This document shows, in pieces, positions 1 through 4,979 of a DNA stretch of 5,282 nt; within the stretch, counting starts at the first letter, position 1, and every line of letters begins with the position of its first letter. The position numbers and the translations under genes were made by a program. The notes under the pieces are model-generated. The model saw only the letters and a program-made list of their open reading frames with translations. It was not told where the DNA came from and made no database searches. Source of the DNA: Clostridia bacterium (GTDB lineage Bacteria > Bacillota > Clostridia > Oscillospirales > QAMX01); NCBI GenBank assembly GCA_017547975.1, contig JAFYNU010000255.1, positions 1 to 5,282 of the forward strand, given 5' to 3'.

Positions 1-790
1 GTTTGACGCCGCGGCCAAAATCCCGGGTCAGGCGATCCGAAAGCTCGGCGGCGTAGTTGAAGGCGGGGGTGGGCTCGGGAACGGGTTCCCTTTGGGCCTT
101 TTTGACCTCGTCTTCCAGACGGCGTACACTCCATCCTCCATTCAGCGCAGCCTTGGCAAGTGCGATCCGGGCGTCCCCGGCAGGGTGTGCCAGGAGAGCC
201 CGGCCGTGGCCGGCGGAAAGGACACCGGTGCGGAGAATGGTCAGAATGTCCTCTTCCAGAACCAGAAGCCGCAGGGCGTTTGCCACGGCGGGGCGGGAAC
301 GGCCGATCCGGTCGGCACATTCCTCCTGGGTCAGGGAGAAGGATTCGATCAAAGCCCGGATTCCCTCGGCTTCGTCGATGGGATTCAGGTCTTCCCGTTG
401 TAAATTCTCGGTCAGGGCCATGACGGCGGATTTTTCGTCGTCGGCATCCAACACGATGGCGGGAATCTCGGTCAGGTCGGCAAGCTTGGCGGCCCGCCAT
501 CTGCGTTCACCGGCGATGATCATGTAGCGATCATTGCCCAAAGAACGCAGAGCAATGGGGGTGATGACACCGTTCTGGCGGATGCTTTCGGCCAGAGCGG
601 CGATGGTTTCGTCGTCAAAGAGCTTGCGGGGTTGGTTGCGGTTGGGTTCAATCCGGGAAAGACGGATGGTGGAAACCTTGGAGGGTTCCACAGGTTCCTC
701 GAACCCGTAGGAAATGCCCAATATGTCACCCAGTCCACTTCCCAAGCCCCCGCGGGGACGGGAAGAGCGGGATTCTTTTTTCTCTGCCAT
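1..790 (-). CDS. parB: ParB/Spo0J-family chromosome partition protein (C-terminus cut by window edge)
   Basis: ParB binds centromere-like parS sites, uses CTP to clamp and slide along DNA, recruits SMC, and stimulates the ParA ATPase. The 263 residues visible start at ATG 790 and contain the family landmarks in order: a short basic N-terminal tail with a GLGxGL-type ParA-contact motif (residues 15-20), box IEPNRNQPRK (47-56), the CTP/DNA-clamp motif GERRWRA (94-100), ENLQREDLNPIDEA (128-141), and a helix-turn-helix around LTQEECADRIGRS to NALRLL (153-176). The C-terminal dimerisation domain is only begun, so the last few dozen residues lie beyond the left edge. The gene starts 17 bases after the parA stop; a GAAAGG ribosome site sits 11 bases before the ATG, so the two are surely co-transcribed. 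Odd point: residue 18 is Ser where the motif normally has Arg or Lys. Family assignment is secure. Confidence 0.96.
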   Translation of the reverse strand, partial: MAEKKESRSSRPRGGLGSGLGDILGISYGFEEPVEPSKVSTIRLSRIEPNRNQPRKLFDDETIAALAESIRQNGVITPIALRSLGNDRYMIIAGERRWRAAKLADLTEIPAIVLDADDEKSAVMALTENLQREDLNPIDEAEGIRALIESFSLTQEECADRIGRSRPAVANALRLLVLEEDILTILRTGVLSAGHGRALLAHPAGDARIALAKAALNGGWSVRRLEDEVKKAQREPVPEPTPAFNYAAELSDRLTRDFGRGVK

Positions 791-807
791 AAATGATCAA
801 GCCTTTC

Positions 808-1572
808 TTATGTGGTGCTGTTGCGGGCCAGAAACTCCTCTGCCAAGCGCTGATAATTGTCGGCCCCTTTGGAAAAACGGTCGTAATAAAGGACCGGTTT
901 CCCGTGGCTGGGGGCTTCGCTTAGGCGGACGTTTCGGGCGATGGAGGTTTTGTAAACCTTGTCGGGGAAGTGCTTTTTGACTTCGCTTACCACCTGCAGG
1001 GCAAGCCGGGTGCGGCTGTCGAACATGGTGAACAGAATGCCTTCGATTTCCAGGTGGCTGTTGAGTCCCTTTCGAACCATACGGATGGTGGAAACCAACT
1101 CCCCAAGCCCTTCCAGGGCGTAGTATTCGCACTGCAGGGGCACCAGTACCGAATCGGCGGCACACAGGGCATTTACCGTCAGGAGCTCCAGAGAGGGGGG
1201 ACAGTCGATGATGATGTATTCGTAAATCTCCCGGAGGGATTCCAGGGCTTTGCGAAGCCGGTAAGCCCGGTCTTCTTCGCCGGCAAGCTCCAGATTGACC
1301 CCGGCCAGATTCATGTTGGAGGGGATGCAGTCCCCGTAGGGAGTGTGCCGGATCAGGCTTACGGCGTCTGCGTCTCCAAGCATGGCGTCGTAAATGGAAG
1401 CGGAGCGGTGTCCGTGGGAAATGCCGTAACCGGTGGAAGAGTTGGCCTGGGGATCCAGGTCGAGAAGCAGGGTCTTGACCCCTTTGTGATGGAGAACGGC
1501 TGCCAGGTTGACCGCTGTGGTGGTTTTGCCTACGCCGCCTTTTTGGTTGGCGACTGCCACGATCTTTGCCAT
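808..1572 (-). CDS. parA: ParA/Soj-family chromosome partition ATPase
   Basis: A 254-residue Walker-type ATPase of the Soj/ParA family; the ATP-bound dimer binds DNA non-specifically and, with ParB, moves or positions origins (in B. subtilis it also affects DnaA). Visible motifs: deviant Walker A KGGVGKTTTAVNLA with signature Lys11 and P-loop Lys16; A' motif LDLDPQAN (Asp40); Walker B YIIIDCPPS (Asp123); and TSIARNVRLSEAPSHGKPV near residue 210, a conserved Soj segment. Length is the usual one for chromosomal Soj, without the extra N-terminal HTH of plasmid ParA types. The start is supported by the Walker A lying right after MAKIVAVANQ and by AAAGGGGG 8 bases upstream. First gene of the parA-parB operon. 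MinD and other relatives were considered, but the parB partner and the LSEAPSHG segment favour Soj. Confidence 0.97.
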   Translation of the reverse strand: MAKIVAVANQKGGVGKTTTAVNLAAVLHHKGVKTLLLDLDPQANSSTGYGISHGHRSASIYDAMLGDADAVSLIRHTPYGDCIPSNMNLAGVNLELAGEEDRAYRLRKALESLREIYEYIIIDCPPSLELLTVNALCAADSVLVPLQCEYYALEGLGELVSTIRMVRKGLNSHLEIEGILFTMFDSRTRLALQVVSEVKKHFPDKVYKTSIARNVRLSEAPSHGKPVLYYDRFSKGADNYQRLAEEFLARNSTT

Positions 1573-1610
1573 AAAGCCCGCCCCCTTTCGTTAGATTGAC
1601 ATATAGTGTT

Positions 1611-1638
1611 ATTATACCATACCCGGGGGAATATGCAA
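1611..1638 (-). promoter_or_regulatory. Predicted promoter of parA-parB
   Basis: On the minus strand the sequence reads TTGCAT (1638-1633), a 16-base spacer, then TATAAT (1616-1611), with TG one base before the -10 (extended -10). The spacer contains a CCCGGG. This predicts a leader of about 30 bases before the parA ATG at 1572. Based on motif match only. Confidence 0.75.
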
Positions 1639-1655
1639 GTATTTCTCGCAATTTT

Positions 1656-1693
1656 CGAAAAAAGAACCCTGCGGAAGGGTATTTCCGCAGGGT
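1656..1693 (-). terminator. Rho-independent terminator of mgsA
   Basis: An 11-bp perfect stem (1666-1676 with 1683-1693, arm ACCCTGCGGAA) with a 6-base loop is followed on the minus strand by TTCTTTTTT. It lies 17 bases after the mgsA stop codon and just upstream of the parA promoter, so it isolates the two units. On the plus strand no T-run follows, so it should work in one direction only. Confidence 0.93.
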
Positions 1694-1710
1694 GGAAAAA
1701 GTCTGGTGGA

Positions 1711-2127
1711 TCAGAGAATCGCACCCTTCTTGGGGTTAACGATGTCACGCCAGCCAAGGTCGCCCCTGGCGAGCCCCTGGATCAGGACTTCGGCGGTGGC
1801 CACGTTGGTGGCAACGGGAATGTTGTAGATATCGCAAAGCTTCAAAAGAGGTGCAAGGTCGGGTTCCCGCTCTTCGGGCGAGACAGGATCCCGGAAGAAA
1901 AGAACCAGGTCGATTTCGTTATAACCGATTCTGGCGCTGATCTGCTGGTCGCCGCCCTGGGGACCGGAAAGGAAACGGGTTACAGGAAGACCGGTGGCTT
2001 CCGATACCAACTTACCGGTGGTACTGGTGGCACAGAGGTTGTGGGCTGCAAGAATACCGCAATAGGCAATGCAAAACTGAACCATCAGTTCTTTCTTTTT
2101 GTCGTGGGCGATAATTGCAATGTTCAT
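1711..2127 (-). CDS. mgsA: Methylglyoxal synthase
   Basis: Converts dihydroxyacetone phosphate to methylglyoxal plus phosphate in the cytoplasm, a glycolytic bypass that frees phosphate. The 138-residue product matches the family along its length: AHDKKK near the start (His8, Asp9, Lys12), the phosphate-binding ATSTTG loop (33-38), SGPQGGDQQ (54-62, catalytic Asp60), FFRDP (Asp80), EPD (Asp90), and IPVATNVATAE (103-113). The ATG at 2127 is chosen because MNIAIIAHDKKK is where Bacillus/Clostridium homologues begin and AGGGGG lies 10 bases upstream; an in-frame GTG at 2169 with a nearby GAGG would add 14 residues and is less likely. Odd points: the position of E. coli His98 (HDPD/HEPD motif) is Arg87 here, and the phosphate loop has Ser35 where Gly is usual. 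Single-gene unit with own promoter and terminator. Confidence 0.96.
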   Translation of the reverse strand: MNIAIIAHDKKKELMVQFCIAYCGILAAHNLCATSTTGKLVSEATGLPVTRFLSGPQGGDQQISARIGYNEIDLVLFFRDPVSPEEREPDLAPLLKLCDIYNIPVATNVATAEVLIQGLARGDLGWRDIVNPKKGAIL

Positions 2128-2195
2128 AAATCCGTGGCCCCCTGTTGGGAACAAACCTTTCTTCGGCACAATGCCTCATGCTCTTTAACATATCG

Positions 2196-2224
2196 ATTAT
2201 ACCATATTGTGAGGAAAAATAAAA
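2196..2224 (-). promoter_or_regulatory. Predicted promoter of mgsA
   Basis: A perfect TATAAT on the minus strand (2201-2196) is preceded by TGG, making an extended -10. The -35 is poor: at a 17-base spacing the sequence is TTTTAT (2224-2219) within a T-rich stretch. The predicted leader is about 60 bases and holds only short potential hairpins (for example GGCA-TTG-TGCC at 2175-2165). A good -10 with a weak -35 could mean activator dependence or simply an extended -10 promoter. Confidence 0.65.
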
Positions 2225-2235
2225 GAGGGAAATTC

Positions 2236-2256
2236 AAAAAACTTTGCAGTGCAAAG
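2236..2256 (-). terminator. Short rho-independent terminator of the GH16 gene
   Basis: Two bases after the stop codon the minus strand reads CTTTGC-ACT-GCAAAG followed by six T residues. The stem is only 6 bp, but the tight loop, T-run and position right after the stop make it a credible terminator. It also separates this unit from the mgsA promoter. Confidence 0.75.
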
Positions 2257-2258
2257 GG

Positions 2259-3047
2259 TTATTCCGCATTTTCCGGAGCGACCGCAAAAACCTTCACATA
2301 GTCCACAAAAACGTCGGAAGGAAGCTCCGCAGGGTCATAAGAACCGGCCCAGGTCCCGAATTCGGAAGAAATCTTCAAATAGAGGGGATTCTGGCACATG
2401 CCGGGATAGCTGGTGCGCCAGGATTCCACCCCATCCACGTAGAAGATGTATTCGCTGTCGGTCCACTCCAGGGCGTAGGTGTGGTAGCCTTCGTACATGG
2501 CGGGGTCGTAGTGGGCCATGGATTCGCTCTTGTGAAAATTCTCGTATCCGTCCCAATGGATGGCGTGGTTGATGCAGCCTGTGATATCGTGGCTTTCCAT
2601 GATGTCGATCTCGGCTCCGTCTTCGGCGCCATTGCCCGACACGCTTTGCATGTTTTCATCCATCAGCCAGAAGGCAAACCAGTAGCCCTTTGCGGTTTGC
2701 AGGGTACAACGGATCTCAAAATATCCCTGGTTCTGGGAAAAAAGCCCTTTGGAACGAATGGCACCGCTTTTGGGAACACCGTCTTCCAGGGCGGCCCGCA
2801 CCACCAGATTGCCGTCCTTCAGGGAAATCATATCGTGATCCCAGTAGCCGCCGGCATCCTGGCGCTGCCATTCGGGGCAAAGCTCCCACTTGGTGGTATC
2901 CAGCTTGCGGCCGTCGAAATCATCATAGAAGGTTTCTACGTATTGCTTCCCGTTGATCTCCCGGACCTCCGGTTCGTGGGGAGTCTTTTTGCACCCGCAA
3001 AGGCACAGGCAGAGAGCAAGAAGCAAAACCCAGGCAAATTTACGCAT
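2259..3047 (-). CDS. Glycoside hydrolase family 16 lipoprotein (endo-beta-glucanase-like)
   Basis: A 262-residue secreted, lipid-anchored glycanase. Residues 1-19 are a lipoprotein signal peptide: MRK, a Leu-rich core, and lipobox LCGC with Cys19 as the lipidated residue (Cys at -2 is less common). The rest is one GH16 jelly-roll domain: YDDFDGRKLDTTKWE (41-55), GAIRSKG (95-101), GYFEIRC and WFAFWLMDE (108-131), the catalytic motif EIDIME (Glu146 nucleophile, Asp148, Glu151 acid/base), HAIHWDGY (161-168), and the closing strand FVDYVKVF (247-254). The EIDIME form with the extra Met is the beta-bulge type seen in laminarinases and relatives, so beta-1,3- or mixed-linked glucan is the best guess; the substrate is not determined by sequence. 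No binding module is attached. The start has AAGGAGG with 7-base spacing. No transporter or other glycanase is adjacent. Confidence 0.93.
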   Translation of the reverse strand: MRKFAWVLLLALCLCLCGCKKTPHEPEVREINGKQYVETFYDDFDGRKLDTTKWELCPEWQRQDAGGYWDHDMISLKDGNLVVRAALEDGVPKSGAIRSKGLFSQNQGYFEIRCTLQTAKGYWFAFWLMDENMQSVSGNGAEDGAEIDIMESHDITGCINHAIHWDGYENFHKSESMAHYDPAMYEGYHTYALEWTDSEYIFYVDGVESWRTSYPGMCQNPLYLKISSEFGTWAGSYDPAELPSDVFVDYVKVFAVAPENAE

Positions 3048-3052
3048 CCGAT

Positions 3053-3117
3053 ATCCTCCTTGGTAAAGAAAAAGTAAAGATTAATCGGATTATAACAGAT
3101 ACGGTGGCTGGATGCAA
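3053..3117 (-). promoter_or_regulatory. Promoter and ribosome binding site of the GH16 gene
   Basis: The minus strand reads TTGCAT (3117-3112), a 17-base spacer, and TATAAT (3094-3089) with TGT in front (extended -10). After a leader of about 35 bases comes AAGGAGGAT (3061-3053), a near-perfect Shine-Dalgarno 7 bases from the ATG. This is the strongest combined expression signal in the window. No clear palindromic operator or cre-like site was recognised. Confidence 0.8.
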
Positions 3118-3147
3118 CAGAAAGTTTGAATTTGGCGGATTTTTCTT

Positions 3148-3178
3148 GCAAAAAAAGAGAACCCAAAGGTCCTCTTTT
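3148..3178 (-). terminator. Rho-independent terminator of the XRE-type regulator gene
   Basis: Seven bases after the stop codon the minus strand forms a 10-bp stem (AAAGAGGACC with GGTTCTCTTT, one G-U pair; 3177-3168 with 3163-3154), loop TTTG, and runs into a T-tract (3156-3150). It separates the regulator from the GH16 promoter just downstream, so the two genes are normally transcribed independently. Confidence 0.88.
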
Positions 3179-3185
3179 GAGAAGG

Positions 3186-3851
3186 TCAGTTTTGCTTTTC
3201 AAACCCCAACCGCACCAGAATTCCTCCCAGGAAGGGCATAATCCACATGAAAAGGGGCCGCAGAGTATCGTATCCGTAAAGGATTACGTACCGGGTCAAT
3301 CGATAAAACGAATTGGGGGAAAAGACCGACAGGAGACATTCCAGGGTGATCAGAAGTCCGGGCAGGGACAGAAGCCCTCCGGAGAGCCAAAAGACCCATC
3401 GCCACCTTCCGCCCACCGGAAAGGTACGCCACAGGGCCAGGATGGAGATGAAAAAGATGCCCCAGGAAAGACTCCAAAGCTGGGGGAGTGCAAATCGATA
3501 TTCAAAGGCATAGTGAATATATTCGGTGATTCGCAACCGGTCCAGGTGGGGAAACAGAGTGAATTCCAGAATCAGCCCGGTGGCGGCGACAAGAAAGCTT
3601 ACCGCCGTCCACAGGATGGCAGAAGATTTAATTGTCCGGGAGGCAGGCCGCCTGGGGCCGTAGATCAGATCCTCCACCCGCACCTCCAACGTTTTCGCCA
3701 GCACGCCAAGCGTTTCCAGGTCGGGCTCACTGCGGCCACGTTCCCAACTGCTTACCGTTTGACGGGTGACGTGGAGCATTTCAGCCAGGGCGTCCTGGGT
3801 CAGTTTTTTGCCCAGACGAATGGTTTTCAGATTTTTTGGAAAGCTGTGCAT
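3186..3851 (-). CDS. Membrane-anchored XRE-family transcriptional regulator
   Basis: A 221-residue protein with an N-terminal helix-turn-helix of the XRE/HTH_3 type (residues 4-64): NLKTIRLGKKLTQDALAEML, then HVTRQTVSSWERGRSEPDLETL and the closing LEVRVEDLIYG, a textbook Cro/C1-like fold. After a short basic linker (66-75) come four hydrophobic segments, roughly 77-100, 122-141, 152-174 and 197-216, predicting DNA-binding domain and C-terminus inside, with two Tyr/Arg-rich loops of about 20-25 residues outside. No enzymatic domain is seen, so membrane sensing or tethered repression is inferred, not shown. The ATG at 3851 is preferred over an upstream in-frame one at 3887 because AAGGAGGG lies 10 bases before it and the upstream codon falls in the promoter. 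Monocistronic; downstream is the GH16 gene, upstream and divergent is murB. Target genes unknown; autoregulation is common for this class. Confidence 0.88.
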   Translation of the reverse strand: MHSFPKNLKTIRLGKKLTQDALAEMLHVTRQTVSSWERGRSEPDLETLGVLAKTLEVRVEDLIYGPRRPASRTIKSSAILWTAVSFLVAATGLILEFTLFPHLDRLRITEYIHYAFEYRFALPQLWSLSWGIFFISILALWRTFPVGGRWRWVFWLSGGLLSLPGLLITLECLLSVFSPNSFYRLTRYVILYGYDTLRPLFMWIMPFLGGILVRLGFEKQN

Positions 3852-3861
3852 TTGGATGAAT

Positions 3862-3906
3862 CCCTCCTTATGGAAAAACAATAGCATACGTAGGGGAAAA
3901 TGTCAC
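3862..3906 (-). promoter_or_regulatory. Predicted promoter and ribosome binding site of the XRE-type regulator gene
   Basis: The minus strand reads GTGACA (3906-3901), a 17-base spacer, and TATTGT (3883-3878) preceded by TGC, an extended -10. A weaker alternative is TTGCGT, 16 bases, TATGCT (3910-3883). The first predicts a leader of only about 20 bases, which is filled by the AAGGAGGG site (3869-3862). This supports translation starting at 3851. Confidence 0.6.
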
Positions 3907-3978
3907 GCAAAACTTTGTTGCAATCGGGATTTCGATGGAAAAAATGAAGCCCCCCGGCGAAAATCTCCAAATTACATC

Positions 3979-4007
3979 TTCAAAAATAAGCCGCAGTTTG
4001 TTATAAT
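3979..4007 (+). promoter_or_regulatory. Predicted promoter of murB-rapZ
   Basis: TTCAAA (3979-3984), a 17-base spacer, and TATAAT (4002-4007) preceded by TGT (extended -10). The predicted start is near 4014, giving a leader of about 48 bases before the murB ATG. The -35 boxes of this and the divergent regulator promoter are about 70 bases apart, with nothing recognised between them (3907-3978). Confidence 0.75.
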
Positions 4008-4020
4008 AAGGGTATCGAAA

Positions 4021-4036
4021 GCGGGAGCGATTCCGC
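4021..4036 (+). other. Possible 5'-end hairpin in the murB leader mRNA
   Basis: GCGGGA-GCGA-TTCCGC can fold into a 6-bp stem (one G-U pair) closed by GCGA, a GNRA tetraloop. It begins about 7 bases after the predicted transcription start and ends 11 bases before the GAGG ribosome site (4048-4051), leaving that site free. This resembles stabilising 5' hairpins of some bacterial mRNAs. It may also be chance; it is short. Confidence 0.4.
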
Positions 4037-4061
4037 AAGGAAGAAATGAGGATGTTTTGCT

Positions 4062-4976
4062 ATGACCATTTCCGAACTTTTGGAAAAACTGACAGCCTTA
4101 CATATAGAGGTCCAGGCGGATGTACCCGCATCCCGGGTGACCACCTTCCGCACCGGGGGAAATATTGCTCTTTTGGTGACGGTACGTAACGAAGAGGAAT
4201 GGATGACCGCACTGACCCTCAGCCAGGGAATGGAGCGTAAAATCATCGGTAACGGCAGTAACCTCCTGGTATCCGACCGGGGATATCATGGGGTGGTGAT
4301 CCACCCGGCCAAGGACAACGTGGAGATTCGGGTGGAGGGCAACCGGGTGTATGCTTTCGCAGGGGCGATGCTTTCTAAAACGGCGGTTGCCGCCGCCGAA
4401 GCAGGTCTCACCGGCCTGGAATTTGCCCACGGCATCCCCGGCAGTGTGGGCGGTGCCGTCTACATGAATGCCGGAGCCTACGGCGGTACGATGGATGGCG
4501 TTTTGGAAAAGAGCATTTTCTGGAAGGATGGCCGCCGTCATGAGCTTGCTCTGGCCGATCATCGCTATGGCTATCGGGAAAGCGTTTATAAAGAGAACCC
4601 TGATATGATCGTGATGGGTGCGGTCTTTGCCCTGAAGGAAGGGAAAAAAGAAGAAATCTGGAACACCATGCGGGAGCTTTCGGGAAAACGCAAGGCATCT
4701 CAGCCCCTGGAATTTCCTAGCGCCGGGTCGGTTTTCAAACGGCCGGCGGGACATTTTGCCGGGAAGCTGATTCAGGATGCGGGGCTCAAGGGAACCCGGA
4801 TCGGAGGCGCTGAGGTTTCGCCCAAGCATGCAGGCTTTATCGTCAACGTGGGGGGTGCCACCTCCACCGACGTGTATCGTCTGATCCGGCACGTACAAGA
4901 ACGGGTCATGGCGGAGTTTGAGGTCATGCTGGAACGGGAAGTGGAACTTCTGGGCGATTTTTCGGAAGGGGAGTAA
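4062..4976 (+). CDS. murB: UDP-N-acetylenolpyruvoylglucosamine reductase (type II MurB)
   Basis: Reduces UDP-GlcNAc-enolpyruvate to UDP-MurNAc with NADPH and bound FAD, the second committed step of peptidoglycan synthesis, in the cytoplasm. The 304-residue length and motifs are those of the Firmicutes/type II enzyme: TTFRTGGN (27-34), the FAD pyrophosphate site GNGSNLLV (63-70), GLEFAHGIPGSVGGAVYMNAGAYGG (118-142, cited as a segment with Gly-rich FAD contacts), YGYRESVYK (catalytic-site Arg172), AGSVFKRP (Ser223, proton donor to the carbanion), AGKLIQDAGLKGTRIGGAEVS, KHAGFIVN (255-262), and the C-terminal EREVELLG with the expected catalytic Glu293. All key residues are present. The start has GAGG 10 bases upstream and fits the family N-terminus. 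First gene of an operon with rapZ, divergent from the XRE-type regulator. Confidence 0.98.
   Translation: MTISELLEKLTALHIEVQADVPASRVTTFRTGGNIALLVTVRNEEEWMTALTLSQGMERKIIGNGSNLLVSDRGYHGVVIHPAKDNVEIRVEGNRVYAFAGAMLSKTAVAAAEAGLTGLEFAHGIPGSVGGAVYMNAGAYGGTMDGVLEKSIFWKDGRRHELALADHRYGYRESVYKENPDMIVMGAVFALKEGKKEEIWNTMRELSGKRKASQPLEFPSAGSVFKRPAGHFAGKLIQDAGLKGTRIGGAEVSPKHAGFIVNVGGATSTDVYRLIRHVQERVMAEFEVMLEREVELLGDFSEGE
4966..4973 (+). promoter_or_regulatory. Ribosome binding site of rapZ inside the end of murB
   Basis: AAGGGGAG ends just before the murB stop codon and 6 bases before the GTG at 4980. It fixes GTG as the start of the next gene and suggests that murB and rapZ translation are coupled. Confidence 0.75.
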
Positions 4977-4979
4977 GCC

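Noticed and set aside
1573..1588. Possible hairpin hiding the parA ribosome site (AAAG...CTTT)
   Set aside because: Only a 4-bp A/T-rich stem with a large loop; too weak to be a regulatory structure.
2128..2169. N-terminal extension of MgsA starting at GTG 2169
   Set aside because: Homologues start at the MNIAIIAHD position, which has its own AGGGGG site; the 14 extra residues do not resemble the family.
970..2301. Long plus-strand open frames (970-1599 and 1606-2301) over parA and mgsA
   Set aside because: Both are antisense to well-supported genes; the second even runs through a terminator and promoter. No motifs.
2244..3077. 277-codon open frame on the plus strand across the GH16 gene
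   Set aside because: It is the mirror of a gene with clear GH16 catalytic motifs, signal peptide, promoter and ribosome site; the antisense product has no recognisable motif and arises from GC-rich codon use.
3907..3978. Short dyads between the divergent promoters (CAAA-AC-TTTG, ATCG...CGAT)
   Set aside because: Arms of only 4 bases, expected by chance; not supported as operators of the XRE-type regulator.
4098..4898. 266-codon open frame on the minus strand inside murB
   Set aside because: Antisense to a full-length MurB with all catalytic residues; no ribosome site or recognisable domain.
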